Positions 1-8,021 of a stretch of 64,000 bases of DNA are shown here, in pieces. The position numbers and the translations under genes are program-made. The stretch spans positions 1-64,000 of the forward strand of contig NZ_FXTE01000014.1 of NCBI RefSeq assembly GCF_900182615.1, read 5' to 3'. How positions within the stretch are numbered: position 1 is the first letter of the stretch; the number at the start of each line of letters is the position of its first letter. This stretch comes from Ruegeria faecimaris (GTDB lineage Bacteria; Pseudomonadota; Alphaproteobacteria; Rhodobacterales; Rhodobacteraceae). A model generated the notes under the pieces. It saw nothing but the letters and a program-made list of their open reading frames with translations, did no database searches and had not been told where the DNA came from.

Positions 1-54
1 CGGAGGCGGTGATGAGATCGTTCGTCGAATAGTCTCAGACCTAACCGTCGAAAC

Positions 55-89
55 AAAAAAAGCCCGCCCCAAACGGGGCGGGCTTTTTC
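55..89. terminator. Bidirectional intrinsic terminator
   Basis: A perfect 10-bp GC-rich stem (61-70 with 75-84) and a 4-nt loop are flanked by an A run on the left (55-60) and a T run on the right (85-87). It can therefore terminate transcription from both sides. It lies just past the stop of the minus-strand gene ending at 106 and would also end a plus-strand transcript entering from outside the window. Confidence 0.88.
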
Positions 90-105
90 TGTTTGGAATG
101 CATCT

Positions 106-555
106 TTATTTCTGGGACTGACTGCGCCTGCGCGCGGTCATTGCCCGGCCGTCACGGATACTCATACCCATCAATGTCAGATTGGTGGCACCAGCGACCA
201 ATTCGATGACCTGAACAAGGTAGAAGCTGGTGTCGAAGGCCCCGGCTCCGGCCTTTGCTTTCAGGTAGAGTGCTGCGGGTACCAGAATAAGCAGGCCGTT
301 GGCTGCGATGATCGGCATTCTTTTCTTTTTGGCCAATGCCGAAGCATCTTTGCGCCGGCTTCCCATCGACATTCCTGTAGCGCCGACAATTACCATGGCC
401 GGGACCAGCAAGAACAGGCCATAGACGATCATGGTTTTTACTGATGCCACGGTCGCGTGGGAAGCGAAGATCTCGCTGTACAAAGTAGATGTCCAGAATG
501 TCAGGATTGTTAGAAATCCGATAACTCCAGCGATGGGGTGGATTGTTCTGATCAT
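106..555 (-). CDS. Small multi-spanning membrane protein, function unknown
   Basis: A 149-residue protein with about four hydrophobic segments (roughly residues 8-28, 43-62, 82-98 and 110-130) and a basic C-terminal tail. It is therefore predicted to sit in the inner membrane. The ATG at 555 has a clear GGAGG-type ribosome-binding site. It lies about 20 bases downstream of the ABM-domain gene (577-945) on the same strand, so the two probably form one unit controlled by the divergent MarR regulator. I do not recognise a named family, and no enzymatic motif is visible. Confidence 0.75.
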   Translation of the reverse strand: MIRTIHPIAGVIGFLTILTFWTSTLYSEIFASHATVASVKTMIVYGLFLLVPAMVIVGATGMSMGSRRKDASALAKKKRMPIIAANGLLILVPAALYLKAKAGAGAFDTSFYLVQVIELVAGATNLTLMGMSIRDGRAMTARRRSQSQK

Positions 556-576
556 GGGTCGCCTCCACTTTTTGCC

Positions 577-945
577 TTAGGCAACACAGTGGTTGTCGAC
601 CGTCAGCTTGCGCAGAAGATGTGGTCGCGTCACTGCGCTGTCCGGGTAGTCGGCGATACGGCTTTGGAATTCAGGATTGGTAAAGGCCTGACGGAAACTC
701 TTCACATCTTGCCAGACAGCATAGTTCACGAAGGTCGCGCTGTTGGCGATGCCTTTGTGCAGTTGCGTCGAGATGTATCCCGGTTGCGATTTCATGAAAT
801 CCGCGTCGTGGGACCAGGCGGTCAGCAGGGCGTCTTCGTCCTTGGCGTCAACCGTGAACAGGTTGATCAGAACGACGGGGCCTTCCTCGGTTTCCATCTG
901 GTCAGCCAGGGTTGCGATTTCGTCCAGTTCTACGATGCGTGCCAT
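577..945 (-). CDS. ABM-domain monooxygenase-like protein
   Basis: The 122-residue product reads as a single ferredoxin-like ABM domain (antibiotic biosynthesis monooxygenase / YgiN superfamily). It has a beta strand VVLINLF near residue 24, the DADFMKSQPGY segment and the FVNYAVWQ strand typical of the dimeric fold. Members oxidise quinols or phenolic compounds without cofactor, or degrade haem; the substrate here is unknown. The open frame extends 40 codons further upstream, but that part covers the MarR operator region. The ATG at 945 is preceded by AGAGGA, so the short start is preferred. It is probably co-transcribed with the membrane protein 106-555 and controlled by the divergent MarR gene. 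Confidence 0.8.
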   Translation of the reverse strand: MARIVELDEIATLADQMETEEGPVVLINLFTVDAKDEDALLTAWSHDADFMKSQPGYISTQLHKGIANSATFVNYAVWQDVKSFRQAFTNPEFQSRIADYPDSAVTRPHLLRKLTVDNHCVA

Positions 946-971
946 TCTTTGATCCTCTTTCAGAAAATAAC

Positions 972-1009
972 ATAGCAAGCTATATAATATTGCATAGCAT
1001 GCTATGCAA
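972..1009. promoter_or_regulatory. Pair of MarR-type operator palindromes
   Basis: The divergent promoter region holds two copies of ATAGCNNGCTAT, at 972-983 and 994-1005. The second is the core of a perfect 20-bp palindrome spanning 990-1009. The centres lie 22 bp apart, about two helical turns, so two dimers could bind the same DNA face. The position between the ABM gene and the MarR gene fits autoregulated, divergent repression. Binding is inferred from symmetry and position. Confidence 0.7.
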
Positions 1010-1024
1010 GTGTATTTATCCGAC

Positions 1025-1456
1025 ATGGATTTCACGAAAGAAGACTCTGCCGGATATCTGGTCAATCACATGGCACGCTTGTTTGCCCGGGACCTGCAGC
1101 AGCGTATCTCTCCTTTGGGGATCGTCGTTGGGCAATTCCCCATTTTGCTAGAGCTTTGGCAAAAGGACGGCGTGTCGCAAAAAGAGCTGCTTGGCAAAAT
1201 CGACGTCGAGCAGGCGACGTTGGCCAACACGCTCAACCGGATGGAGCGGGACAGTTTGGTCAAGAGAACCAAAAACCCAACCGATGCCAGAGCTCAGCTG
1301 ATCTGGTTGACCGAAAAGGCGTCAGGGATACGCGCGGAGGCATATGAGGCCGCCCAGACCGTAAACGCGCAGGCGCTTGCGGGGCTGAGCGCCGAGGAAC
1401 AACGTCAGTTTCTGGACCTCATGCACAGGGTGATTTCGGGCATGCGCCAGGAATAA
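1025..1456 (+). CDS. MarR family transcriptional regulator
   Basis: A winged-helix regulator of 143 residues. It has an N-terminal dimerisation helix and a recognition-helix region around KELLGKIDVEQATLANTLNRM. A wing follows, with the family signature RTKNPTDARAQL (D-x-R) and then a C-terminal helix pair. An ATG at 1004 lies in frame but inside the palindromic operator. The ATG at 1025 is therefore the likelier start, although neither has a good ribosome-binding site and the mRNA could be near-leaderless. MarR proteins usually repress a divergent gene and release DNA on binding a phenolic or oxidised ligand, which fits the neighbouring monooxygenase-like gene. Confidence 0.88.
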   Translation: MDFTKEDSAGYLVNHMARLFARDLQQRISPLGIVVGQFPILLELWQKDGVSQKELLGKIDVEQATLANTLNRMERDSLVKRTKNPTDARAQLIWLTEKASGIRAEAYEAAQTVNAQALAGLSAEEQRQFLDLMHRVISGMRQE

Positions 1457-1460
1457 TGAG

Positions 1461-2147
1461 TTACAGCGCGGAATTCGCAGCGGCCCGCACGGCGCGGATG
1501 TTGTCGCCATAGACCCCGGGCTGATCTACCGATCCACCTTTGAACACAGCTGAGCCTGCAACCAGAACGTCGGCGCCTGCGGCCGCGACCAGCGGGGCGG
1601 TGTTTGGATCAACGCCGCCATCAATCTCAATATGGACGGGACGGTCGCCAATCATCTGGCGCAGGCGGCGGATTTTGCTGGTCATGTCGATGAACTTCTG
1701 GCCGCCAAAGCCGGGGTTTACGGTCATAACGCAGATGAGATCGGTCAGATCCAACAGGTGCTCCACCGCTTCGGCCGGAGTGCCCGGGTTCAGCGCGATA
1801 CCGGCCTTCATTCCTGCAGCGCGGATGGCCTGCAAGGTGCGGTGCGAATGCGGCCCTGCCTCGATATGGGCGGTCAGGACATCGGCTCCGGCATCCGCAT
1901 AGGCCTGAATGTAGGGATCGACCGGCGCGATCATCAGATGCACGTCCATCACCGTTTTGACATGCGGGCGGAAGGCTTTGACGGCGGGCGGGCCAAAGGT
2001 CAAGTTCGGGACAAAATGGCCATCCATCACGTCGATATGCACCCAGTCGGCGCCCTGCGCCTCGATGGCCTGAATCTCGGCACCGAAATTGGCGAAATCG
2101 GCGGACAGGATCGACGGGGCGATCTTGATAGTGCGGTCAAAGCTCAT
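1461..2147 (-). CDS. rpe: Ribulose-phosphate 3-epimerase
   Basis: Interconverts ribulose 5-phosphate and xylulose 5-phosphate in the pentose phosphate and Calvin pathways; a cytosolic TIM barrel. The 228 residues are the normal length. Diagnostic motifs are SILSADF at the N-terminus, VHIDVMDGHFVPN (metal and catalytic Asp), DVHLMI, the phosphate loop VNPGFGGQ and the second catalytic Asp in EIDGGV. The 3' end is four bases from that of the convergent MarR gene. It lies upstream of and divergent from phnC, but there is no sign of a functional link with the phosphonate genes beyond shared ribose-phosphate chemistry. Confidence 0.97.
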   Translation of the reverse strand: MSFDRTIKIAPSILSADFANFGAEIQAIEAQGADWVHIDVMDGHFVPNLTFGPPAVKAFRPHVKTVMDVHLMIAPVDPYIQAYADAGADVLTAHIEAGPHSHRTLQAIRAAGMKAGIALNPGTPAEAVEHLLDLTDLICVMTVNPGFGGQKFIDMTSKIRRLRQMIGDRPVHIEIDGGVDPNTAPLVAAAGADVLVAGSAVFKGGSVDQPGVYGDNIRAVRAAANSAL

Positions 2148-2238
2148 GGTGGCCTCGTGTCATCTGAACAGTTGAGGATGCGTATAGCGTTGAGGTCAGA
2201 TGATGGATAGCCCCCGCGACAATCGCGCCGTAACAAAA

Positions 2239-2256
2239 CTTTCACCTTACTGACAC
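2239..2256 (+). promoter_or_regulatory. Candidate Pho box upstream of phnC
   Basis: CTTTCAC and CTGACAC are spaced with an 11-bp period, resembling the PhoB site (two CTGTCAY units in tandem) with five and six of seven positions matching. It sits about 55-70 bp upstream of the phnC start, where PhoB would activate. Phosphonate operons are classic members of the phosphate-starvation regulon. Assignment rests on pattern and position only. Confidence 0.5.
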
Positions 2257-2310
2257 ACAGCCGTTGAACAGTGGCTGTAGCTGACCGCCAAGACGAATTG
2301 GGGGTGGCCT

Positions 2311-3132
2311 GTGCTGCGTATCGACAAACTGACCAAACGCTTCGGCGAAAACATAGCCGTGGATGCGGCGACTTTGGATGTAGACAAGCCGTGCATGATC
2401 GGCATCATCGGGCGATCCGGCGCCGGGAAATCCACCCTTTTGCGGATGGTCAATCGCCTGACCGATTCCAGCGAAGGCAAGATCCTGTTCGAAGGCCGCG
2501 ATGTCACCCAGTTGAAGGGGCGAGAGAAGCGGGCGTGGCAGGCCGAATGCGCCATGATCTTTCAGCAGTTCAATCTGGTGCCGCGCATGGATGTGGTGTC
2601 GAACGTGCTGCATGGCACACTGAACCGCCAATCGACACTGGCCACCATGTTCAACCTGTTCCCGATGGAGGACATCCACCGCGCCATCGACATTCTGGAT
2701 CGTCTGGGCATCGCCGAACATGCGCCGAAACGGGCCGAGGCGCTGTCGGGTGGACAGCAGCAGCGTGTCGCCATCGCGCGGGCTTTGATGCAGGACCCCA
2801 AAATCATTCTAGCGGATGAGCCGATCGCATCGCTGGACCCGATGAATGCCCAGGTGGTGATGCAGGCCCTGCGCCGTATCCACGAAGAGGACGGCCGCAC
2901 GGTCATCGCCAACCTGCACACGCTGGACACCGCGCGCCGCTATTGCGACCGCGTTGTCGGCATGCGCGACGGCCGCATCGTCTTTGACGGGTTGCCCGAA
3001 CAACTGACCACCGGCGTCGCCCGCGAGATCTATGGGGCCGATGCGAGTTTCTCGGAAGAGGCAACCTCGACCGAGATCGAAACGCTCGACGCCACCCAGA
3101 AGGCCCTGATGGAAGCCGAAGCCACCATCTGA
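2311..3132 (+). CDS. phnC: Phosphonate ABC transporter ATP-binding protein PhnC
   Basis: The ATPase of the phosphonate importer PhnCDE, on the cytoplasmic face. It has Walker [10 protein letters not shown] (residues 34-42), a Q-loop MIFQQFN, signature LSGGQQQR and Walker B IILADEP, followed by a switch-region His (NLHTLD). The 273 residues are usual for the family, with a modest acidic C-terminal tail. The start is GTG with a GGGGTGG stretch just upstream. It opens the transport operon phnC-phnD-phnE-phnE. The binding protein and two permeases downstream and the candidate Pho box upstream support the assignment. Confidence 0.96.
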   Translation: MLRIDKLTKRFGENIAVDAATLDVDKPCMIGIIGRSGAGKSTLLRMVNRLTDSSEGKILFEGRDVTQLKGREKRAWQAECAMIFQQFNLVPRMDVVSNVLHGTLNRQSTLATMFNLFPMEDIHRAIDILDRLGIAEHAPKRAEALSGGQQQRVAIARALMQDPKIILADEPIASLDPMNAQVVMQALRRIHEEDGRTVIANLHTLDTARRYCDRVVGMRDGRIVFDGLPEQLTTGVAREIYGADASFSEEATSTEIETLDATQKALMEAEATI

Positions 3133-3155
3133 GCCACCCCAACCACCTTTCATCG

Positions 3156-3177
3156 CCCGACCCGATGAGAGGTCGGG
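3156..3177 (+). other. Short hairpin between phnC and phnD
   Basis: A 7-bp GC stem (3156-3162 with 3171-3177) with an 8-nt loop lies in the phnC-phnD gap, without a T run. It might act as an mRNA stabiliser that raises expression of the binding-protein message. That role is inference. Confidence 0.35.
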
Positions 3178-3200
3178 GACATCAACCTGGAGAGAGACAG

Positions 3201-4103
3201 ATGAAAAACCTAATTGCTGCCCTTGTTGCGACCACTGCCATGGCCGCGCCCGCTATGGCGCAGGAAATCAGCGAATTCCGCATTGGTATTCTGGGCGGCG
3301 AAAACGCCCAAGACCGAATGAGCAAAAACGAATGCCTGCGCGAATACACCGAAGAGTTGCTGGGCGTTCCGACCAAGCTGTTCGCCCCTGCCGATTATAA
3401 CGGTGTGATTCAGGGCCTGCTGGGTGGCACGATTGACGTCGCTTGGTTGGGTGCGTCGGGTTACGCCAAAACCTATCTGAGCGATCCCGAAGCGGTTGAG
3501 CCGGTTCTGGTCAAGGTCAACACCGACGGTGGTTATGGCTATTACTCGGTAGGCTTTGCCCGCAAAGACAGCGGCATCGCCTCGCTGGAAGACATGAAGG
3601 GTAAGGCCTTTGGTTTTGGTGATCCGAACTCGACCTCAGGATACCTGATCCCTTCGATCGAGATTCCACAGGCCACCGGCGCCACCATGGACTCGGGCGA
3701 TTACTTCGGTGAGGTCAAGTTCACCGGCGGTCACGAACAGACTATCGTTGCGGTAAACAACGGTGACGTTGACGGTGGCGTGACCTGGGCCGACGGCCTG
3801 GGTGATTGGGAAGATGGCTATCAGTCGGGCGCGCTGCGCCGCGCTGTTGATGCCGGTCTGGTCGACATGAACGATCTGGTCGAGATCTGGAAATCGGCGC
3901 CGATCCCGGAAGGCCCGGTCGTTCTGCGCAAGGCCTTGCCCGAAGATGTCAAAGTTCAGGTCACTGAACTGTGGAACACGCTGGATGAAAAAGACCGCGA
4001 GTGTTTCTACGGCGTGGCAGCAGGCGAAGCCAAGAGCTTTGATCCCATCACGCATGAGGCCTACGAGGTCATCATTGAAGCCCGCAAGCTGAAATCCAAC
4101 TAA
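3201..4103 (+). CDS. phnD: Phosphonate ABC transporter substrate-binding protein PhnD
   Basis: Periplasmic receptor that captures phosphonates and delivers them to PhnE. A Sec signal peptide occupies residues 1-22 (MKNLIAAL...AMA), with cleavage expected before QEISEF. The mature part begins with the typical FRIGILGGENAQDRM segment and contains the ADYNGVIQGLLGG and DPNSTSGYLIPS ligand-binding loops of the PhnD family. The ATG at 3201 has a GGAGAG ribosome-binding site. An in-frame ATG at 3165 would block the signal peptide and is rejected. It is followed by an intrinsic terminator before phnE, as expected for a receptor needed in excess over the permease. Confidence 0.96.
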   Translation: MKNLIAALVATTAMAAPAMAQEISEFRIGILGGENAQDRMSKNECLREYTEELLGVPTKLFAPADYNGVIQGLLGGTIDVAWLGASGYAKTYLSDPEAVEPVLVKVNTDGGYGYYSVGFARKDSGIASLEDMKGKAFGFGDPNSTSGYLIPSIEIPQATGATMDSGDYFGEVKFTGGHEQTIVAVNNGDVDGGVTWADGLGDWEDGYQSGALRRAVDAGLVDMNDLVEIWKSAPIPEGPVVLRKALPEDVKVQVTELWNTLDEKDRECFYGVAAGEAKSFDPITHEAYEVIIEARKLKSN

Positions 4104-4121
4104 GCCCGCAACTCACATGAT

Positions 4122-4152
4122 CGGGGTCCGGTGTTATACCGGACCCCGTTTT
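4122..4152 (+). terminator. Intergenic attenuator between phnD and phnE
   Basis: A perfect 11-bp stem (4122-4132 with 4138-4148) closes a 5-nt loop and is followed by TTTT. It lies 18 bases after the phnD stop and 15 bases before the phnE start. It should end part of the transcripts after phnD and protect the upstream message, giving more receptor than permease. Confidence 0.8.
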
Positions 4153-4166
4153 CTCAGGAGCATTCC

Positions 4167-5048
4167 ATGACAGACCTGACCGCAGGGTCCCACAGCGTCG
4201 ACCAAATCCGCGACGAATACTCAGCAATGACCCGGCGCAAACGGGCCTATGGTGGCATTCTCCTGATCCTGTTTGTGGCCCTGATGGCCGCAGGGTTCCG
4301 CACCGCCGATGATCGAAACGCAGGCAGTTTTGTCGAGGGCTGGCACAGGATTTTCGACTATCCGGCAGAGGTCCTCTCGGAAGCGTGGGAAAAGATCGGC
4401 GCGATGCCGGAAAATCTGATCCGGTTCTTTCCGGCCTTGATCGAAACGATCAATATCGCGGCAGCATCAACCCTGATCGGTACGATTGCGGGGACATTTC
4501 TTGCCCTGATGTCGACACGGGGCATGGCGCAGTGGCCATCTCTGATCCCATTGTTTCGTCGGATTTCCGATATCTGCAGGGCCATCCCTGAAATCGTTAT
4601 CGCGCTGGTTTTGATCTTTATTCTCGGCGGCGGTCCGGTTCCGGCAATGATTGCGATTGCCATCCATACCGCCGGTGCATTGGGCAAGCTGTTCTCGGAA
4701 GTGAACGAGAACGCTTCGCTGAAGCCGATTGAGGGGCTGCATTCGGTGGGCGCGAACTGGTCGCAACGGATGTATTTGGGCGTGATCCCACAGGTAGGAC
4801 CGAACTATGTCAGCTATGCCTTGCTGCGGTTCGAGATCAACATCCGTGCCTCGGCCATCCTTGGCTTCGTCGGTGCTGGCGGGCTGGGCTATGAGCTGCG
4901 CAACGCGATGTCATGGGGGCAGGGGCGCTACGACGAGGCCGCGGCCATCTTCCTTCTGCTTTTTGTCACAATCATGGTCGTGGATCAGCTGTCCGGCTAT
5001 CTGCGGGATCGCCTGACCCACGGGTCTGAAAAAGGAGCTTCGGCATGA
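4167..5048 (+). CDS. phnE: Phosphonate ABC transporter permease PhnE (first)
   Basis: Inner-membrane channel subunit of the phosphonate importer, 293 residues. After a hydrophilic N-terminus there is one transmembrane segment (about residues 24-42), a periplasmic stretch and the conserved BPD_transp_1 block of five helices. The coupling-helix EAA loop reads near LHSVGANWSQRMYLGVIPQ, as usual in PhnE. The ATG at 4167 has CAGGAG eight bases upstream. The longer frame from 4131 would start inside the terminator hairpin. It overlaps the next permease by four bases (ATGA), indicating translational coupling. Confidence 0.94.
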   Translation: MTDLTAGSHSVDQIRDEYSAMTRRKRAYGGILLILFVALMAAGFRTADDRNAGSFVEGWHRIFDYPAEVLSEAWEKIGAMPENLIRFFPALIETINIAAASTLIGTIAGTFLALMSTRGMAQWPSLIPLFRRISDICRAIPEIVIALVLIFILGGGPVPAMIAIAIHTAGALGKLFSEVNENASLKPIEGLHSVGANWSQRMYLGVIPQVGPNYVSYALLRFEINIRASAILGFVGAGGLGYELRNAMSWGQGRYDEAAAIFLLLFVTIMVVDQLSGYLRDRLTHGSEKGASA

Positions 5049-6412
5049 CGACCTTTGCCACTGATCTGTCGACAGATGACCTCAAGGCCGAGGCCGGTCG
5101 TCTGTTCAACCGCAAACGGATCGTGAATTTCGGGTTGCCCGGCCTTGTCGCTGTTTACCTGATCTACGTGTTCTTTGCCTTTGACGTGCCGGGCTTGGCA
5201 GGGCGCGCAAACTGGGAAAACGGCAAGACGCTTGTTGCCGACACCTACAGTTACAAAACCCATGTCACGCGAGACAATCGCAATGGAGAGGTGTCCGTTG
5301 CGGTCGAAGGGGACCGCAAAGGCACCTATCCCGACGGAACCGCACCCGATTGGGTGGCGCTGGGCGAAACCACGATCATTGACCTGGAGGATGGTCACGT
5401 GGTGCGTTTCGGCCCTGAGACAATCGAATATGATATCCCCGGCTATGGCGTCGTGCGCGCCACACCCACCCGCGCCTCTGGGGTGCAGGCCGAGCTACCG
5501 GCGGGCGAGGTTCCAGACTGGATCAACGTCTCGAAAAACCGGCTGGCGATCACCACCGATGCGGGGCGTCTGACCGTGACCCGCAACCGGTCCGAAGTGT
5601 TCCGCTATTTTCCAGGATGGGAGCTGTTCTGGTTCACCCTCGACAGCCCGTATTATGGCAAATCTTTCCCCGAGTTGGTCAGCCGCGCCACCGCCGGTGA
5701 GGCCGGTGCCATTTTCAACGATTTCTGGACCAACAAGATCTGGCGGCATCAGGATGTGGCCTGGGCCATCTTCGAGACGATCCTGATGGCGTTTCTGGGC
5801 ACCATGGGGGCAGGGTTTATCGCCTTGCCACTGGCGTTCCTGGCGACGCGGAACTTTAACCCCTTGCGGTCGGTGCGCTTTGCCACACGGCGGGTGTTCG
5901 ACTTTGTACGCGGTGTGGACGCCTTGATCTGGACCGTTGTTCTGGCACGGGCCTTCGGCCCAGGGCCGTTGACCGGAGCGCTGGCAATTCTGGTGACCGA
6001 TACCGGGACATTCGGCAAGATATTCTCAGAAGCGCTGGAGAATGTGGATGAGAAGCAGATCGAGGGCGTGCAGTCGACCGGTGCGAATGCGCCGCAGCGC
6101 TATCGCTTTGGCGTGATCCCACAGATCACTCCCGTGCTGTTGAGCCAGCTTTTGTACTTTCTCGAATCCAACACCCGCAGCGCGACCATAATTGGCGCGA
6201 TTACTGGCGGCGGCATTGGTCTGTTGCTGACGCAGGCGATCATCACTCAGAAAGATTGGGAAGAGGTCGCCTATTACATCGTTCTGATCATTCTCATGGT
6301 GATGTTGATGGATTGGTTCTCGGGCTGGTTACGGCGTCGTCTGATCCAGGGCGACAGCGGCAAGAAGAGCAGGCCGAGCAACGCGAAAACCAAAGATTTT
6401 ATTCTGCCGTGA
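5045..6412 (+). CDS. phnE: Phosphonate ABC transporter permease PhnE (second, extended)
   Basis: Second permease subunit, 455 residues against about 270-300 for a simple PhnE. One transmembrane helix (residues about 18-38) is followed by a hydrophilic region to about residue 235, expected to lie in the periplasm. After it come the canonical five-helix domain and the EAA-type loop (GVQSTGANAPQRYRFGVIPQ). Such long second PhnE proteins occur in other alphaproteobacterial phn operons, where the two PhnE chains probably form a heterodimer. The function of the inserted domain is not known to me. The start overlaps the first phnE stop by four bases. Confidence 0.92.
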   Translation: MTTFATDLSTDDLKAEAGRLFNRKRIVNFGLPGLVAVYLIYVFFAFDVPGLAGRANWENGKTLVADTYSYKTHVTRDNRNGEVSVAVEGDRKGTYPDGTAPDWVALGETTIIDLEDGHVVRFGPETIEYDIPGYGVVRATPTRASGVQAELPAGEVPDWINVSKNRLAITTDAGRLTVTRNRSEVFRYFPGWELFWFTLDSPYYGKSFPELVSRATAGEAGAIFNDFWTNKIWRHQDVAWAIFETILMAFLGTMGAGFIALPLAFLATRNFNPLRSVRFATRRVFDFVRGVDALIWTVVLARAFGPGPLTGALAILVTDTGTFGKIFSEALENVDEKQIEGVQSTGANAPQRYRFGVIPQITPVLLSQLLYFLESNTRSATIIGAITGGGIGLLLTQAIITQKDWEEVAYYIVLIILMVMLMDWFSGWLRRRLIQGDSGKKSRPSNAKTKDFILP

Positions 6413-6435
6413 GCGCAGCTTGAAAGGTCAGATTC

Positions 6436-7050
6436 ATGGCACGATTGCGCACGGATGAACCGTTCATCCATCCCGATTGCCAGATTACCAACAGCAGCTT
6501 TGGTGCATTTGTCGAGATTGGCACCGGCAGTCGGATCGCCAACGCGGTCTGGGGCGACTATTCCTATTGCGACCGGACCTGCGACATCGCCAACGCCCAG
6601 ATCGGCAAGTTTTCGAACATTGCCAGCTTTACCCGGATCGGCGCCACGGATCACCCGTTGCAAAAGGCCTCGCTGCATCATTTTAGCTATCGGTCGGCTG
6701 ACTATTGGGACGATGCCGAGGATGATGCCGAGTGGTTTGCCCATCGCGCAAGCCGGATCGCATATATCGGGCATGACACATGGATCGGTCACGGAGCGAT
6801 CATCAAGCCCGAGGTGACAATCGGTAATGGTGCGGTCATCGCATCCGGGGCGCTGGTGACCAAAGACGTACCGCCCTACATGATCGTTGCTGGGGTGGCG
6901 GCCCAACCACTCCGCCCCAGGTTCCCACAAGCGGTTGCGGATCGGATGGAGCAGTTGGCCTGGTGGGACTGGGACAACAGCCGCTTGCGTGACGCATTGC
7001 CGGATTTTCGCAAACTAGAGGCCGAGGCGTTTTTGGAGAAATACGAATAG
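6436..7050 (+). CDS. Phosphonate-operon hexapeptide acetyltransferase
   Basis: A left-handed beta-helix acyltransferase of 204 residues. It shows imperfect hexapeptide repeats, for example GSRIANAVWGDYSYC and the C-terminal IGHDTWIGHGAIIKPEVTIGNGAVIASGALVTKDV with its catalytic-type His. It matches the transferase family that recurs in C-P lyase operons, which may acetylate aminoalkylphosphonates in place of PhnO. No phnO is present in the window. The gene lies 23 bases after phnE and ends the plus-strand transport unit; the hairpin-rich spacer and convergent phnF follow. Confidence 0.88.
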   Translation: MARLRTDEPFIHPDCQITNSSFGAFVEIGTGSRIANAVWGDYSYCDRTCDIANAQIGKFSNIASFTRIGATDHPLQKASLHHFSYRSADYWDDAEDDAEWFAHRASRIAYIGHDTWIGHGAIIKPEVTIGNGAVIASGALVTKDVPPYMIVAGVAAQPLRPRFPQAVADRMEQLAWWDWDNSRLRDALPDFRKLEAEAFLEKYE

Positions 7051-7090
7051 CTGGCCCTGTGACCCCAGGTGCTCCGCGCCCGCAGAAGCA

Positions 7091-7183
7091 TCGGTTTCGC
7101 CGATCCCCCTTTGGGGCCTTGGGCCGGGCGCCGCGCTTTGCGCGGCGCTACGCCCAATGGGATGAAACCTCCGATAGGAGGTT
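7091..7183. repeat. Cluster of four adjacent hairpins
   Basis: The gap between the convergent acetyltransferase and phnF holds four inverted repeats in a row. They are 7091-7103, 7106-7116, a nested palindrome 7119-7157 (9-bp GC core 7128-7136/7140-7148 inside outer arms TTGGGC/GCCCAA), and 7166-7183 (7-bp arms, GATA loop). None has a T run. The array resembles a REP-like or small mobile palindromic element that also separates two convergent units. Copy number elsewhere in the genome is unknown. Confidence 0.6.
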
Positions 7184-7208
7184 GAAGACGGGCGGGAGGC
7201 TTACGGGA

Positions 7209-7919
7209 TCAATCCTCGTTCAGGGTCAGCGTAACTCGTTCCCCGGCAAAGGTTGTTCTTCCGTACTCGACAGGATTGCCCTCGGGGTCTGCATTGATGC
7301 CGATCGAAAACAAGACTGGTGCGCCCTCGGACAGGTGCAGGTGCAGAGCTTGAGTTGCCGTGGCCGCGCGCGCGGTCAGGCGGGTTGAGATGCGCGTGTA
7401 ATCCGGCACATCGCATCTTTGCAGGGCTTTGGTGACGGATTGGGTTTCGGTCAGAATCTGCAGAATATCAGGAAATCGCTTGGCCGGAAAAACGCTTTGA
7501 AACAGGCCGATGGGTTGCCCGTCGGCCAGAGACAGACCGTCATAGACATGCACCGTGTCGCCGGTTTCAAGCCCCAATGCATCGGCCTCGGCTTCATCCG
7601 CGGCCCGTGTGGTCAGGGCGAGGATCTTCTTGCCGGGCATCTTGCCGCTGGCCGAGATGCTCTTGTGGTATCGCACCCGCTTACCAATCGGATACTCGGT
7701 TGGTCGGGTGGCGACGAATACACCGGCCCCGCGCCTAGAATGGACCAGCCCCTGGTCGGCCATGTCAGACAGCGCCCGACGAACCGTGTGGCGGTTAACG
7801 CCATGCGTTGCGGCCAGTTGCGCTTCGGTCGGCAGCCGGTCACCGGTTTGATATCGCCCTTCGGCAATGTCCGACGTCAGGCTTAGGGCTATGCTTTTCC
7901 AGATCGGCGTTTTGTTCAT
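7209..7919 (-). CDS. phnF: GntR/HutC family regulator PhnF
   Basis: Repressor of phosphonate genes, 236 residues. An N-terminal GntR winged helix (about residues 8-70) contains GDRLPTEAQLAATHGVNRHTVRRALSDM. A C-terminal UTRA effector domain follows (about 90-230). It is transcribed away from phnG, and the intergenic region holds a good GntR-type operator candidate, so autoregulation and control of phnGHIJ are likely. Position next to phnG is the usual one for PhnF, which separates it from other HutC proteins. The effector is not evident from the sequence. Confidence 0.93.
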   Translation of the reverse strand: MNKTPIWKSIALSLTSDIAEGRYQTGDRLPTEAQLAATHGVNRHTVRRALSDMADQGLVHSRRGAGVFVATRPTEYPIGKRVRYHKSISASGKMPGKKILALTTRAADEAEADALGLETGDTVHVYDGLSLADGQPIGLFQSVFPAKRFPDILQILTETQSVTKALQRCDVPDYTRISTRLTARAATATQALHLHLSEGAPVLFSIGINADPEGNPVEYGRTTFAGERVTLTLNED

Positions 7920-7974
7920 GTCACCAAAAATTCATACAGTTGCGATTGCGAGTCGCCGGGCGGCGGTCTATGAT

Positions 7975-8004
7975 TTGTATAGTTGTATAGGATAAGTAGA
8001 CAAC
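7975..8004. promoter_or_regulatory. Candidate PhnF operator
   Basis: The phnF-phnG gap holds a tandem TTGTATAG (7975-7982 and 7983-7990). It overlaps an inverted repeat of GTTGTATA (7982-7989) with TAGACAAC (7997-8004), seven of eight positions symmetric. The GTnTA...TAnAC pattern is the kind bound by HutC-type GntR proteins. Location 20-45 bases before the phnG start suits repression. Confidence 0.5.
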
Positions 8005-8021
8005 CCCGCCAAGAGGCTTTG

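Noticed and set aside
3..32. Short plus-strand frame ending in TAG at the left edge
   Set aside because: It could be the tail of a gene cut by the window edge, but ten codons are too few to recognise anything.
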